A DNA stretch of 64,000 bases from Agreia sp. Leaf210 (lineage in GTDB: Bacteria > Actinomycetota > Actinomycetes > Actinomycetales > Microbacteriaceae). The stretch covers positions 129,717-193,716 of the forward strand of contig NZ_LMKK01000001.1 in NCBI RefSeq assembly GCF_001421485.1, in the 5' to 3' direction. The notes under the pieces are model-generated. The model ran no database searches. It was not told where the DNA came from and worked only from the letters and a program-made list of their open reading frames with translations. The translations under genes and the position numbers were made by a program. Positions within the stretch are counted from its first letter, which is position 1. Each line of letters begins with the position of its first letter. Positions 1 through 10,260 of the stretch are shown one piece after another.

Positions 1-311
1 TCGACGAACCGAGGGGCGAGACCCGCCAGCGTGCCGACGACGATTCCGACGATCAGCGCGGCCGCGGTCGCGCCGGCGCCCACGCCGAGTGAGTAGGAGG
101 CGCCGTAGACGACGCGGGTGAACACGTCACGGCCCGTCTGGTCGGTGCCGAACGGATGACCCCATGCCGGCGGCTGCAGTATCTGAGAGGTGTCGGTCGT
201 AAGGGGATCGAGCGGCGTGAAGATCCACGGCGCGACGGCCATCGCGGTGACGACCACGAGAAAGAGCACCGCCGCGATCAGGCCGACCCTGTCGCGCACC
301 CTGCCCCTCAT
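1..311 (-). CDS. dppC: Peptide/nickel ABC transporter permease, DppC-like (3' part beyond the left edge)
   Basis: N-terminal 103 residues of a DppC/OppC-type inner-membrane permease; the rest lies left of the window. The visible part has a hydrophobic segment at about residues 8-28 and the family hallmark HPFGTDQTGRDVFTR at about 52-66, followed by a second hydrophobic segment and the start of the transmembrane core. It would pair with the DppB-like permease just upstream to form the channel of a peptide importer. The ATG at 311 overlaps the dppB stop as ATGA (308-311), so translation is probably coupled. The ATPase genes are expected beyond the edge. Substrate cannot be read from the sequence. 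Confidence 0.9.
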   Translation of the reverse strand, partial: MRGRVRDRVGLIAAVLFLVVVTAMAVAPWIFTPLDPLTTDTSQILQPPAWGHPFGTDQTGRDVFTRVVYGASYSLGVGAGATAAALIVGIVVGTLAGLAPRFV

Positions 312-1261
312 CGCGCACCCCGGATAGCGGTCGTGGGCGGTGCGATGCGCGGATCGATCGCCCGGTAGGCGAGGTCGACCAGGAGATTGACGAGGACGAA
401 GACGATTGCCGTGAAGACGATGACCCCCATCACCACCGGGAGATCGCGATTGGTGATGGCCGCGAGCGCGACCCGGCCGAGACCGGGGCGTGCGAAGACC
501 GATTCGACCACGACAGCACCGCCGAGAAGCGAACCCACGATGTACCCCGCCAGAGTCAGAGCGGGAATCGACGCGTGCCGTAGCGTGTGCCGCAGGACCA
601 GTCGTGAGGGGCCCGCACCGCGTGCCCGGGCCGTGGTGGCGAAGGGCTGCGCTTCGGCGTCTTCGAGCCCCGTCCGCACCACCTGTCCGAGAATTCCGGC
701 GACCGGCAGCGCGATGGTCACGGCGGGCAGAACGAGGCCCTGGATGCCGTCTGCGCCGGCCACCGGAAACCAGCCGAGCCCGAACGCGAAGACGCTGAGC
801 AGCACGAGGCCGATCCAGAACGGAGGCGAACTGATGGCCAGCAGCTCGAGCACCGAGACTGCTCCTCGCGCTCCGCGTCCGTGCACGAGCACCGCGCCGA
901 CGAGGGCGATGACCACGGCGATCGCCAACGAGGCAGCCGCCAACTGCAGCGTGTATCCGAGCTGCTGCCCGATGACCTCGGTCACGCGAAGTCGGAGCTG
1001 ATAGCTGGTGCCGAAATCGCCCCGAACGAGGCGACCGAGGTAGGAGAGATACTGAGCGATGAGGGGCTGGTCGAGACCGAGATCCACCCGGATCGACTGC
1101 TTGAGCTCGGGCGACGCCTGGGCGGAGACGCCGAGCATCACGTCGACAGGATCGCCGGGAACCAGCTTGAGCACCAGGAATGCCGCCGTCGCCGCACCCC
1201 AGACGACGACCAGCATCCCCGCGACGCGCGCGAGGATGCGCCGGAGTACCATGCCCCGCAC
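308..1261 (-). CDS. dppB: Peptide/nickel ABC transporter permease, DppB-like
   Basis: A 317-residue DppB/OppB-type permease. It has an N-terminal membrane segment (about 12-33), the typical KLVPGDPVDVMLG segment after it, several more membrane helices and the cytoplasmic EAA-like loop ARARGAGPSRLVLRHTLRHA at about 208-228 that docks on the ATPases. Length is normal for the family. It lies between the binding-protein gene (17 bases upstream) and the dppC-like gene, which overlaps by 4 bases, so the three genes form one operon. ATG at 1261 is used here; an in-frame ATG three codons later is also possible. Confidence 0.93.
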   Translation of the reverse strand: MRGMVLRRILARVAGMLVVVWGAATAAFLVLKLVPGDPVDVMLGVSAQASPELKQSIRVDLGLDQPLIAQYLSYLGRLVRGDFGTSYQLRLRVTEVIGQQLGYTLQLAAASLAIAVVIALVGAVLVHGRGARGAVSVLELLAISSPPFWIGLVLLSVFAFGLGWFPVAGADGIQGLVLPAVTIALPVAGILGQVVRTGLEDAEAQPFATTARARGAGPSRLVLRHTLRHASIPALTLAGYIVGSLLGGAVVVESVFARPGLGRVALAAITNRDLPVVMGVIVFTAIVFVLVNLLVDLAYRAIDPRIAPPTTAIRGAR

Positions 1262-1277
1262 TCTATGTCAGCCCGGA

Positions 1278-2909
1278 CTACTTCGTGAGCGAAGCCCCGG
1301 AGAAGAGCGGCCACCCGTGGATGTCGACCTCGATGCCACTCACCTTGTCGCTCGAGGCGAGGATGTACTCGGGCACGTAGAGAGGCACTATCACCGCGTT
1401 CTCCGCATTCCACTGCTGCAGCTTCGTGTAGAGCTCCGCGCGCTGCGTTGTGTCGGTCGTGGCGACCGCCGAGGCCAGCGTCGCATCGATCTCGGGATCG
1501 CTCAGATGCGACGCGTTCTGGTAGCCGCCCGTTCCGAGGTGGCTGCGCAGCACATCGGCGTCGGCCGAGAGGAAGCCCCAGTCGGTGAGGTCGTAGTCTC
1601 CGGCGAGGTAGGCGTCGAGGTACGCGCCGGGCTCGAGCTGATCGTGCACCACCTCGAAGCCGATCTTCTTCAGTCCGTCTTGAATCAGGTTCGCGAGGTT
1701 GGCGTTGTCCTCGTTCACCGGCGTGTACGAGATCCACCGTGCACTCAGACGCTTGCCGTCCTTCGTGCGGTAGCCATCCAAGTCGCGCTCGGACCAGCCC
1801 GCGGCATCCAGTGCGTCGTTCGCCGCGTCGGCGTCGAACGACGTGCTCTTCTCGAGGGCCGCGTCGTAGGAGTCGGGTGTCGTGGGCCCGAGAATCGAGT
1901 ACGCGCGCTTGTAGGTGTCGTTGAAGACCGCCTTCACCGCCGCATCGAGGTCGAAGCCGTCGGAGAAGGCCTTGCGCACGGTGACGTCGGAGAAGACCGG
2001 ACGCGTGACGTTGAGGTAGAGCGAGTACGGCACACCGGGCGACTCGGTCGACGTGACCGTGAAGTTGTCACCGATCTGCGTCAGGCTCGACGGAGCCGTG
2101 TCGCCGATCACATCGACCTGGCCCGATGTCAGTGCGCTGGTGCGTACCGAGCTCTCCGGGAGGATCTTCACGTCGAGCTCGTCGATGCTCGCCGGCCCCT
2201 GCGCCGTCGCACCCTCCGGGGCCCAGTTGTAGTCGGGGTTCTTCGTGTAGACGAGCTCGCTGCCGGGGGTGTACTTCGACAGGATGAAGGGCCCCGATCC
2301 CACGGAGATGCCCGGGCCGCCCGCCTTCAACTCGCTGGCATGCTCGGCGAGCACCTTGGGAGAGTAGAAGCCCAGTTGCACCGACGCGGCGTTGGCGAGG
2401 AAGGGCGCGTACGGCTGCGAGAAACTGACCCGAACAGTGCTGGGGTCGATCACCTCGGTGCCGGCGTAGTACTCGCCGCCGATGAGGCTGGACGCCTGGG
2501 CCGATTCGGTGGCCGGGTCGACGATGTGGTCGAAGTTGGCCTTGACCGCGGCAGCATCGAACTTCTCGCCGTCGGAGAAGGTGACGTCGTCGCGCAGGGT
2601 GAAGGTGTACTGGAGCTGATCGTCGGACACCTGCCACGCGGTGGCCAGCCAGGGAACGATCGTGCCGTCGGGCTTCTGCGACACCAGGGAGTCGAAGACG
2701 GGCCGCTGCAGGATCGCGTTGATGTCGAGCTGCGACGAGTGCACGTCGAGGTGACCCACCGGGTCGACGTCGACTCCGAAGGAGATCGTGCCACCCTGGA
2801 CCTTCTCTCCCGTGCCCGCAGGCGCGGAGCAACCGGCCAAGACCAGGGCGGCGCTGACGACGAGCGCGAGGGAACCTGCGATGCGGAACGATCCGGGGCG
2901 CGAAAACAT
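1278..2909 (-). CDS. ABC transporter substrate-binding lipoprotein, peptide type (SBP family 5)
   Basis: A 543-residue extracellular solute-binding protein of family 5 (DppA/OppA class). The N-terminus is a lipoprotein signal: Arg residues, a hydrophobic stretch and the lipobox LAGC with Cys27 as the lipidated residue. Family features follow, including the segment around TFTLRDDVTFSDGEKF (about 104-119). It should capture peptides, or another oligomeric solute or metal chelate, outside the membrane and hand them to the two permeases. First gene of the operon, divergent from a TetR-family regulator across a gap of about 110 bases, so local control by that regulator is likely but not shown. Confidence 0.92.
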   Translation of the reverse strand: MFSRPGSFRIAGSLALVVSAALVLAGCSAPAGTGEKVQGGTISFGVDVDPVGHLDVHSSQLDINAILQRPVFDSLVSQKPDGTIVPWLATAWQVSDDQLQYTFTLRDDVTFSDGEKFDAAAVKANFDHIVDPATESAQASSLIGGEYYAGTEVIDPSTVRVSFSQPYAPFLANAASVQLGFYSPKVLAEHASELKAGGPGISVGSGPFILSKYTPGSELVYTKNPDYNWAPEGATAQGPASIDELDVKILPESSVRTSALTSGQVDVIGDTAPSSLTQIGDNFTVTSTESPGVPYSLYLNVTRPVFSDVTVRKAFSDGFDLDAAVKAVFNDTYKRAYSILGPTTPDSYDAALEKSTSFDADAANDALDAAGWSERDLDGYRTKDGKRLSARWISYTPVNEDNANLANLIQDGLKKIGFEVVHDQLEPGAYLDAYLAGDYDLTDWGFLSADADVLRSHLGTGGYQNASHLSDPEIDATLASAVATTDTTQRAELYTKLQQWNAENAVIVPLYVPEYILASSDKVSGIEVDIHGWPLFSGASLTK

Positions 2910-2940
2910 GATGAACTTCTCTCGGGTGGGGATGCCTCGA

Positions 2941-3000
2941 TCGCGAGACGCACGTTCTAGCCTAGGCCGTTTTAAATAGACTCAGCCCAACAAAGCGAAG
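2941..3000. promoter_or_regulatory. Divergent promoter region between ABC importer and TetR gene
   Basis: The AT-rich centre of this GC-rich region holds an 8-bp perfect palindrome GCCTAGGC (2961-2968), followed at once by TTTTAAATAG. An operator for the neighbouring TetR-family protein here is an inference from position; no convincing longer inverted repeat was found. Confidence 0.3.
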
Positions 3001-3018
3001 ACGAGACAGGATGTGCCC

Positions 3019-3618
3019 ATGACGGATGCGCCGCGCGCGACGAGGGGGCGGCCCCGGGTGGGATCGCCGGCACTCCTCGAGGAGGCCGCCTTCGAGCTCT
3101 TTCTCGAGAACGGCTACGCCGGCACGACGGTCGAGCAGATCAGCACTCGCGCCGGCGTGAGCCGCAACACCTTCTTCAACTACTTCACCGCCAAGAGCGA
3201 CGTCTTCTGGGTGGGACTCGACGCCAGCATCGGTCGCGTCGCCGCCTCTCTCGACGTGTCGAGCGGGGGCGACGTCGCGCGAGCGACCGAAGCGCTGCGC
3301 GACTCTCTGCTGCGCGCCGCCGAGCTGCTCGGCCCGTCCGACGTGCCGTGGGTGCTCACCCACTTCGAACTGATCGGCAGCACGCACGAGGTCATGGCCT
3401 CCGCTATCGGTCGGGCCACGCGTCTGTCGAGCGTCATCGAGCGGGGTCTCGGCGACTCGGCCCCCGCCGCCGTCTCCCGAAGTCTGGCGTTCGCCAGCGT
3501 CGCCGCCGTCGTCGCGGCCATGACGAGTTGGGCCGAAGCCGGCCCCGGCCGAGGCTCGCTCGCTCCGCATCTGGAACAGGCGCTTTCGCCCGTTCTCACC
3601 GGGTTCACCGCGCCGTAG
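3019..3618 (+). CDS. TetR/AcrR-family transcriptional regulator
   Basis: A 199-residue regulator with an N-terminal TetR helix-turn-helix: the segment TVEQISTRAGVSRNTFFNYF (about residues 37-56) matches the family DNA-recognition region. The C-terminal ligand domain is unassigned. ATG at 3019 is preferred over the in-frame GTG at 3013 because an AGG (3008-3010) lies at a suitable distance. It is divergent from the peptide ABC operon, the classic arrangement for a local repressor, and convergent with the ramB-like gene, whose end is 10 bases away. The ligand is unknown. Confidence 0.9.
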   Translation: MTDAPRATRGRPRVGSPALLEEAAFELFLENGYAGTTVEQISTRAGVSRNTFFNYFTAKSDVFWVGLDASIGRVAASLDVSSGGDVARATEALRDSLLRAAELLGPSDVPWVLTHFELIGSTHEVMASAIGRATRLSSVIERGLGDSAPAAVSRSLAFASVAAVVAAMTSWAEAGPGRGSLAPHLEQALSPVLTGFTAP

Positions 3619-3627
3619 CGCCACCCG

Positions 3628-5067
3628 TCAGGTCGCGGAGTGCGACTCGAGGAACTCGTAGACCTCGAGCGTGTCGACGCCCGGGAACTCTCCCTGCGGC
3701 AGCGGCGACAGAATGTGGGCGTGCAGCCTCGCGCTGGGCCAGGCCCTGTCTCTCCAGCGTTCGGCGAGGTCGTCGTCCGGCCGACGGCAGCACGACTCGT
3801 CGGGGCAGCGGGACTGCGCTCGCACCGACGTGTCTCTTCCTCGGAACCACTTCGCCTCGGCGAACGGCACGCCGACGCTGATCGAGAATTCGCCGGCGTC
3901 GGTCTTTCCCGTCTGGGTCGCGCACCAGAACGTTCCGCCGGGGGTATCCGTGTACTGGTAGAACTCCGTCGTGCGGTTGGTGCGGTGCAGCGCGGCACGA
4001 GATGCCCAGAAGCGGCACACGAGCTGTCCCTCGATCGCACCCGTCACATCCATCGGCAGCGCGAGGCCGTCGTTCTCGTAGGCCTTCTGAATAGCGCCGT
4101 CGTCGGCGACGCGCAAGAAGTGCATCGAGAGGCCGAGCTGCTCCGTGCTCAGGTTGGTGAGCCGCAGCGCCGCCGCCTCGTGGGTCACCCCGAAGGCGTC
4201 GCGGAAGTCCTCGACGGAGAGGTCGCGGCGCTCCTTCGCCGCGCGCAGGAATCGCACGGAGGCGTCGTGCGGCATCAGGCAGGCGGCAGCGAAGTAGTTG
4301 ATCTCGAGCCGCTGCTGCAGAAACTCGGCGTAGCTCTCCGGGGGCTGATGTCCGAGAAGCCGGTGCGCCATCGCCTGCAACGCCATCGAGCGAAGACCGT
4401 GGCCTCCGGGAATCGAGGCCGGCGGCAGGTAGATCCGCCCGTTCTCGAGGTCGATGACGGAGCGTGCCGAGTGGGGCAGATCGTCGACGTGGATGAGGCT
4501 GAATCCGAGACTCTCGGCGAGCAGGCTCACACTGCGATGGGTCAGCGCTCCCCCGACATGGCCGACCTTTGCGAGTGCATCCGAGGCGATCTTCTCTATC
4601 TCGGGCAAGTAGTTGTTGCGCTCGCGCATTCTGAGACGCAGCTCCGTGTTCGCTCGGCGGGCCTCCTCGGGCGTCGCGACCGCGCGATTCGCGCGGCGGA
4701 TGAGCTCGCGATGCAGGCCCACCAGCGACTCGAGCGTCTCTGTGGGAAGGCTGCGCGACGCGGGAACGACGGGTAGGCCGAGCGACGCGTAGAGCGGCCC
4801 ACGCTGAGCCCGTGACAGTTCGATCTCGAGGGCTGTGCGGGCATCCGGCGCATCGCCCGAGAGCAGATCGGCCAGCGGCACGCCGAGTTCTTTCGCGACG
4901 TTCTGCAGCAAGGCGAGCCGAGGCTCTCTGCGTCCGTTCTCGACGAGGGAGAGCTGGCTGCCCACGACACCGACTCGCGCGCCCAGTTGGTCGAGTGTGA
5001 GTCCGGCCTGTTTGCGATGGTGCCGGATGCGCCGGCCCAGCGTGATCAGATCGGTTTCGGCGGCCAC
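3628..5067 (-). CDS. ramB: ScfR/RamB-type XRE-family regulator of acetate/central carbon metabolism
   Basis: A 479-residue regulator with the three-part ScfR architecture: an N-terminal XRE helix-turn-helix (about residues 10-65, with [21 protein letters not shown]), a central IrrE/DUF955-like domain (about 215-300), and a C-terminal short-chain-fatty-acid-regulator domain (from about 345) containing [16 protein letters not shown]. In Corynebacterium RamB controls acetate genes, and related proteins control the glyoxylate and methylcitrate pathways. GTG at 5067 is preceded by a strong ribosome site GGAGGG. The gene is divergent from pckG, which suggests it may control gluconeogenesis here. 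The orthology to RamB itself is inferred from architecture. Confidence 0.85.
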   Translation of the reverse strand: MAAETDLITLGRRIRHHRKQAGLTLDQLGARVGVVGSQLSLVENGRREPRLALLQNVAKELGVPLADLLSGDAPDARTALEIELSRAQRGPLYASLGLPVVPASRSLPTETLESLVGLHRELIRRANRAVATPEEARRANTELRLRMRERNNYLPEIEKIASDALAKVGHVGGALTHRSVSLLAESLGFSLIHVDDLPHSARSVIDLENGRIYLPPASIPGGHGLRSMALQAMAHRLLGHQPPESYAEFLQQRLEINYFAAACLMPHDASVRFLRAAKERRDLSVEDFRDAFGVTHEAAALRLTNLSTEQLGLSMHFLRVADDGAIQKAYENDGLALPMDVTGAIEGQLVCRFWASRAALHRTNRTTEFYQYTDTPGGTFWCATQTGKTDAGEFSISVGVPFAEAKWFRGRDTSVRAQSRCPDESCCRRPDDDLAERWRDRAWPSARLHAHILSPLPQGEFPGVDTLEVYEFLESHSAT

Positions 5068-5201
5068 ATTGCCCTCCTGTCAAGATCGGCGCTTCTTTGC
5101 GCGCGATCTTTTCAAATCTACGCCGCTTGTCGCTCAATCTGGAGATACCGAAGAATTTTCTTCCTCGCAACCAGACCGACGCATCCATTCACAGGAGAAT
5201 C

Positions 5202-7049
5202 ATGACGCTGCTCGCACCGAGGACCGCATCACCCCGCACCACACCCAACCCCGAGATCGCCGACTGGGTCGACGGCATCGCTCGGCTCACGACGCCCGAC
5301 GAGGTCGTCTGGGTCGACGGATCGACCGCGGAATGGGACCGACTGACCAAGGAGATGGTCGCCCAGGGAACGCTGATCCGGTTGAACCCGGAATGGCGAC
5401 CGAACAGCTTTCTCGCGCGCAGCGACCCCGCCGACGTGGCCCGGGTCGAGGATCGCACCTTCATCTGCTCTGTCGATCCCGACGACGCCGGTCCGACGAA
5501 CAATTGGCGCGATCCGTCGATCATGCGCCTCGAGCTCTCGGAGCTCTTCTCTCACAGCATGCGCGGCCGCACGATGTACGTGGTCCCGTTCTCCATGGGC
5601 CCGATCGGCGGCGCGCTGTCGCAGTTCGGCGTGCAGATTACGGATTCGCCCTACGTCGTCGCGAGCATGGCTCTGATGACGCGCATGGGCGACGCGGCGC
5701 TCGACGCGATCACGCCCGGGACTCCGTGGGTACCCGCCCTGCACAGCGTCGGCGTCCCCCTGATCGACGACGACGGAGTGCGCCGCGATGACAGCCCGTG
5801 GCCGCACAACGACACGAAATACATCTGCCACTTTCCCGAGACCCGCGAGATCTGGTCGTTCGGCTCGGGCTACGGGGGCAACGCGCTGCTCGGCAAGAAG
5901 TGCTTCGCCTTGCGCATCGCCAGCGTGATGGCCCGCGACGAGGGCTGGATGGCCGAGCACATGCTGATCGTGCGCGTCACCTCGCCCGAGAACAGGGTGT
6001 TCCACCTGGCCGCCGCATTTCCCTCGGCCTGCGGCAAGACCAATCTCGCGATGCTGGCACCCTCGATCCCGGGATGGACGGTCGAGACCATCGGCGATGA
6101 CATCGCCTGGATGCGCCCCGGTGCCGACGGCAGGCTCCGCGCGATCAATCCCGAGCGGGGCTTCTTCGGCGTCGCGCCGGGAACTGGACCGTCGACCAAC
6201 CCCACCGCCACGCAGACGATCTGGGGAAACACGATCTTCACGAACGTCGCCCTGCGCGATGACGGAGATGTGTGGTGGGAGGGCCTGACCGACACGCCGC
6301 CGGCCCACGCGACCGACTGGGAGGGCAACGACTGGACCCCCGCATCCGGTACTCGCGCCGCACACCCCAACGGACGCTTCACCGTGACGGCCGATCAGTG
6401 CCCGTCGATCGCCGACGATTGGAATGCGCCGGACGGCGTCGTCATCGACGCGATCCTGTTCGGTGGTCGTCGCCCCAGCACCGTGCCTCTCGTCTCGCAG
6501 GCGGCGTCGTGGAAGCAGGGCGTCTTCATGGGCGCCACCATGGCCTCCGAGACGACCGCCGCGGCCACCGGCGAGGTGGGGCGGCTGCGTCATGACCCCT
6601 TCGCGATGCTGCCCTTCGCCGGTTACAACATGGCCGACTACTTCGCCCACTGGATCGCCATGGGCGAGCAGCTCGGAGACAAGGCGCCGCAGATCTTCTC
6701 CGTGAACTGGTTCCGCACGGACGCCGACGGCCGGTTCGTCTGGCCCGGATTCTCTGAGAACGCTCGGGTCATCGAGTGGATCGTCGGGCGTCTTCAGGGC
6801 GACCTGGAGGCACGCTCGACCCCCATCGGAGGCCTTCCCCTCGCGCACGAACTGAATCTCGACGGGCTTTCTCTCAGCGTCGACGAGATCCGGGGAATCA
6901 TCGATCTCGACACGGTGGCCTGGCGTCGCGAGGCCCGGGCGATCGCCGAGTACTTCGACTCGTTCGACGACACCCGGTTCCCCCTCGAGCTGCGACGAGA
7001 GCTCGATCGGTTGACGCGCGAGCTCGGCCCCGACCAGGCGTCGAGCTGA
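5202..7049 (+). CDS. pckG: Phosphoenolpyruvate carboxykinase (GTP)
   Basis: A 615-residue cytosolic enzyme that converts oxaloacetate plus GTP to phosphoenolpyruvate, CO2 and GDP, the first committed step of gluconeogenesis. The GTP-class signature [12 protein letters not shown] (about residues 272-283) holds the P-loop and the reactive Cys; GDDIAWM follows about 25 residues later. The substrate-binding [12 protein letters not shown] lies at about 223-234. ATG at 5202 is preferred over the open frame that extends upstream because ACAGGAG ends 4 bases before it and the homologous part begins there. It is divergent from the ramB-like regulator. Confidence 0.97.
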   Translation: MTLLAPRTASPRTTPNPEIADWVDGIARLTTPDEVVWVDGSTAEWDRLTKEMVAQGTLIRLNPEWRPNSFLARSDPADVARVEDRTFICSVDPDDAGPTNNWRDPSIMRLELSELFSHSMRGRTMYVVPFSMGPIGGALSQFGVQITDSPYVVASMALMTRMGDAALDAITPGTPWVPALHSVGVPLIDDDGVRRDDSPWPHNDTKYICHFPETREIWSFGSGYGGNALLGKKCFALRIASVMARDEGWMAEHMLIVRVTSPENRVFHLAAAFPSACGKTNLAMLAPSIPGWTVETIGDDIAWMRPGADGRLRAINPERGFFGVAPGTGPSTNPTATQTIWGNTIFTNVALRDDGDVWWEGLTDTPPAHATDWEGNDWTPASGTRAAHPNGRFTVTADQCPSIADDWNAPDGVVIDAILFGGRRPSTVPLVSQAASWKQGVFMGATMASETTAAATGEVGRLRHDPFAMLPFAGYNMADYFAHWIAMGEQLGDKAPQIFSVNWFRTDADGRFVWPGFSENARVIEWIVGRLQGDLEARSTPIGGLPLAHELNLDGLSLSVDEIRGIIDLDTVAWRREARAIAEYFDSFDDTRFPLELRRELDRLTRELGPDQASS

Positions 7050-7137
7050 AGCGGCGGCGGGGAGAGTATCCTTAGGGGCTGACATTCAGGCACCTCACCA
7101 CCGACACGGTGCCGCCCATAACAAAGGACTCCCCGCC

Positions 7138-9750
7138 GTGACCGACTCCGTGCCCTCCTCCATTCCCGCGAAGCCCGTGCTCGAGGGGCTCGAGAGCAAG
7201 TGGGGAGAGACCTGGGAAAACCAGGGCACGTACCTCTTCGACCGCGACGCGGCGACCCGCGAGGGCGTCTACTCCATCGACACTCCCCCGCCGACGGCAT
7301 CCGGTTCGCTGCACATCGGGCACGTCTTCTCGTACACGCACACCGACGTGATCGCGCGGTTCCAGCGCATGCGCGGCAAGAGCGTCTTCTACCCCATCGG
7401 GTGGGACGACAACGGCCTTCCCACCGAACGGCGCGTGCAGAACTACTACGGCGTGCGCTGCGACCCATCGCTGCCCTACGAGGCCGACTTCACACCTCCC
7501 TTCGAGGGCGGCGACAACAAGAGCTCGAAGGCCGCAGATCAGAAGCCCGTCTCGCGTCGCAACTTCATCGAGCTCTGCGAACGACTCACCGTCGAAGACG
7601 AGAAGCAGTTCGAGGCGCTGTGGCGCGAACTCGGCCTGTCCGTCGACTGGACCCAGACGTACCGCACGATCGGCGACGAGTCGCTCCGAGCGAGCCAGCT
7701 GGCCTTCCTCGGCAACGTCGAGCGCGGCGAGGCGTATCAGGCCATGGCTCCGACCCTGTGGGACGTGACGTTCCGCACGGCCGTCGCCCAGGCCGAGCTC
7801 GAAGACAAGGAGCAGCCGGGCGCCTATCACCGGCTCGCGTTCCACGGCCCCGCCGGCGACATCTTCATCGAGACGACCCGCCCCGAACTGCTTCCCGCCT
7901 GCGTGGCTCTCGTCGCGCATCCGGACGACCCCCGGTACGCCGATCTCGTCGGCACGACCGTTCGCTCGCCCCTCTTCGACGTCGAGATCCCCGTGGTCGC
8001 CCATCACCTCGCGCAGCAGGACAAGGGTTCGGGCATCGCCATGATCTGCACGTTCGGCGACCTCACCGACGTGATCTGGTGGCGCGACCTCGACCTGCCC
8101 ATCCGCGCCGTGATCGGCTTCGACGGCCGTCTCATCTCGGATGCACCGCTGGCGATCACGTCCGAGGGCGGCAGGGCCGCGTACGCCCAGCTCGCCGGCA
8201 AGACGGTCTTCTCTGCCAAGCAGACGATCGTCGAGCTGCTCCGCGAGTCCGGAGAGATGATCGGCGACCCGAAGCCCATCACGCACCCCGTGAAGTTCTT
8301 CGAGAAGGGCGACAAGCCTCTCGAGATCGTGTCGACCCGCCAGTGGTACATCACCAATGGCGCCCGCAACGAAGAGCTGCGCTCTCGTCTGCTCGAACTC
8401 GGCAATGAGATCTCGTGGCACCCGGAGTTCATGAAGGTGCGCTTCGACAACTGGGTCGGAGGCCTCACCGGAGACTGGCTGATCTCGCGCCAGCGCTTCT
8501 TCGGCGTGCCCCTGCCCGTCTGGTACCCCCTCGACGCCGACGGCAACCCGGTGTTCGACCAGCCCATCTTCCCCGACGCGTCGTCGCTGCCCGTCGACCC
8601 GTCGTCGGATGCGGCCCCCGGCTACGACGAGAGCCAGCGCGGCGTCGCCGGCGGGTTCCAGGGCGAAGTCGACGTGATGGACACCTGGGCGACCTCGTCG
8701 CTCACCCCGCAGCTCGCGGGCGGGCGGAAGCGCGACGAAGACCTCTTCGAGCGCGTCTACCCCTTCGACCTGCGACCCCAGGGCCAGGACATCATCCGCA
8801 CCTGGCTGTTCTCGACCCTGCTGCGCGCCACCCTCGAAGACAACGAGAAGCCGTGGAAGCACGCTGCGGTGTCGGGGTTCATCGTCGACCCCGACCGCAA
8901 GAAGATGTCGAAGTCGAAGGGCAACGTCGTCACGCCCGCCGATGTGCTGAAGCAGCACGGCTCCGACGCCGTGCGGTATTGGGCGGCGTCGAGTCGCCTC
9001 GGCACCGATGCGGCTTTCGACCCGCAGAACCCGACCCAGATCAAGATCGGCCGCCGACTGGCCATCAAGATCCTGAACGCGGCGAAGTTCGTCTACGGCT
9101 TCGAGCTGCCCGCCGGCGAGCACGCCGTGACGCACCCCATCGACCTGTCGATGCTCACCTCGCTCGACGCCGTCATCACCACGGCCACGGATGCGTTTGC
9201 GAACTACGACCACGCCCGGGCGCTCGAGACCACCGAGTCGTTCTTCTGGACGTTCTGCGACGACTACCTCGAGCTGGTCAAGGAGCGCGCCTACAGCGAG
9301 GCCACCGAACCCGCGGCCCGCGCATCGGCGGTCTTGGCGCTGCGCGCCGCCACCGACGTGATGCTCCGTCTCTTCGCGCCCTTCCTGCCATTCGCCACCG
9401 AGGAGGTCTGGTCGTGGACGCATGACGGCTCCGTGCACGTCGCACCCTGGCCCACCACCACGCGAGATGCCCCCGGCGTGCCGGCCGATGGCATCCCCTC
9501 GAACGAGACCCTGCTGCAGTTGGCAGGCCAGGCTCTGATCGGCATCCGCCGGGCCAAGACCGACGCGAAGGCCTCGCAGAAGACGCCGGTCGCATCCGCC
9601 GTGATCGCCGCACCCGCCGAGACCATCCAGATCCTCGAGACGGCGGCCGACGATCTGCGCGCCGTGGGAAAGATAGAGAATCTTACCTTCCGCGCGGGCA
9701 CTGAGCTTGTCGTCGAGGACATCGTCTTCGCGCCCGATAGTCTCGCCTGA
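7138..9750 (+). CDS. valS: Valine-tRNA ligase
   Basis: An 870-residue class I aminoacyl-tRNA synthetase charging tRNA-Val. The HIGH motif is LHIGH at about residues 59-63 (in ASGSLHIGHVFSYT) and the KMSKS loop is KKMSKSKGN at about 591-599, with an editing (CP1) domain between. A protein this long that ends shortly after the anticodon-binding domain lacks the long C-terminal coiled coil of the E. coli type, which fits the shorter type 2 ValRS of actinobacteria. GTG at 7138 follows an AAAGGA ribosome site. No T-box leader is apparent upstream. Confidence 0.96.
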   Translation: MTDSVPSSIPAKPVLEGLESKWGETWENQGTYLFDRDAATREGVYSIDTPPPTASGSLHIGHVFSYTHTDVIARFQRMRGKSVFYPIGWDDNGLPTERRVQNYYGVRCDPSLPYEADFTPPFEGGDNKSSKAADQKPVSRRNFIELCERLTVEDEKQFEALWRELGLSVDWTQTYRTIGDESLRASQLAFLGNVERGEAYQAMAPTLWDVTFRTAVAQAELEDKEQPGAYHRLAFHGPAGDIFIETTRPELLPACVALVAHPDDPRYADLVGTTVRSPLFDVEIPVVAHHLAQQDKGSGIAMICTFGDLTDVIWWRDLDLPIRAVIGFDGRLISDAPLAITSEGGRAAYAQLAGKTVFSAKQTIVELLRESGEMIGDPKPITHPVKFFEKGDKPLEIVSTRQWYITNGARNEELRSRLLELGNEISWHPEFMKVRFDNWVGGLTGDWLISRQRFFGVPLPVWYPLDADGNPVFDQPIFPDASSLPVDPSSDAAPGYDESQRGVAGGFQGEVDVMDTWATSSLTPQLAGGRKRDEDLFERVYPFDLRPQGQDIIRTWLFSTLLRATLEDNEKPWKHAAVSGFIVDPDRKKMSKSKGNVVTPADVLKQHGSDAVRYWAASSRLGTDAAFDPQNPTQIKIGRRLAIKILNAAKFVYGFELPAGEHAVTHPIDLSMLTSLDAVITTATDAFANYDHARALETTESFFWTFCDDYLELVKERAYSEATEPAARASAVLALRAATDVMLRLFAPFLPFATEEVWSWTHDGSVHVAPWPTTTRDAPGVPADGIPSNETLLQLAGQALIGIRRAKTDAKASQKTPVASAVIAAPAETIQILETAADDLRAVGKIENLTFRAGTELVVEDIVFAPDSLA

Positions 9751-9781
9751 GACAGCGTTGTCGCACACCCTAGGAGCAACA

Positions 9782-10231
9782 GTGGCATTCACCATCAGAC
9801 CCGTCGTAGACCGTGATTTCTTCGCCTGGCACGAGTTGTTCGAGGGGTATTGCGACTTCTACGAGACTCCCCTGAACGACGAGAAGGCTGTGCGTGCCTG
9901 GTCGTGGTTCACGTCGGAGCGGCGCCTCGCTGAGGCCATGATCGCCGTCGACGACGAGACCGGCCAGCTGCTCGGACTCGCCCACTTCCGCGAGTTCGTC
10001 GACACCCTCGCGGGCGGCACGGGCCTCTACCTCGACGACCTCTATGTGCGACCGGATGCGCGGGGGCAAGGAATCGGTCAGGCTCTGATCGAGCGACTGC
10101 GCGAGATCGGCGTCGAGCGCCGCGCCTTTGTCGTGCGCTGGATCACGGCAGAGAACAACGAGGACGCCCGACGACTGTACGACCGGATCGCGCAGAAGAC
10201 CGAGTGGGTCACGTACGATCTGAAGGCGTGA
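9782..10231 (+). CDS. GNAT-family N-acetyltransferase
   Basis: A 149-residue single-domain GNAT protein. The acetyl-CoA pyrophosphate-binding motif A is LYVRPDARGQGIGQALIERL (about residues 85-104), matching the R/Q-x-x-G-x-G/A consensus, and motif B lies near RRLYDRI. GTG at 9782 is chosen because the ribosome site AGGAG (9772-9776) sits 5 bases before it; the open frame begins inside valS. It follows valS by 31 bases and may be read through from it. The acetyl acceptor is not identifiable. Confidence 0.9.
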   Translation: MAFTIRPVVDRDFFAWHELFEGYCDFYETPLNDEKAVRAWSWFTSERRLAEAMIAVDDETGQLLGLAHFREFVDTLAGGTGLYLDDLYVRPDARGQGIGQALIERLREIGVERRAFVVRWITAENNEDARRLYDRIAQKTEWVTYDLKA

Positions 10232-10260
10232 CCGAACCGAGAGAGGGAGGCTCGACGCAC

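Noticed and set aside
5085-5112. RamB binding site in the ramB-pckG gap
   Set aside because: Only the core CTTTGC agrees with the known RamB consensus; flanking A residues are absent, so the match is too weak to call.
7050-7137. T-box leader upstream of valS
   Set aside because: The gap is under 90 bases and has no T-box consensus or antiterminator; only a weak GGCACC/GGTGCC hairpin is seen.
7072-9795. 907-codon open frame on the minus strand opposite valS
   Set aside because: It is antisense to a clear synthetase gene; long shadow frames are expected at this GC content and its translation has no family features. The same applies to the 882-codon minus frame at 60661-63309 opposite glgX and treY.
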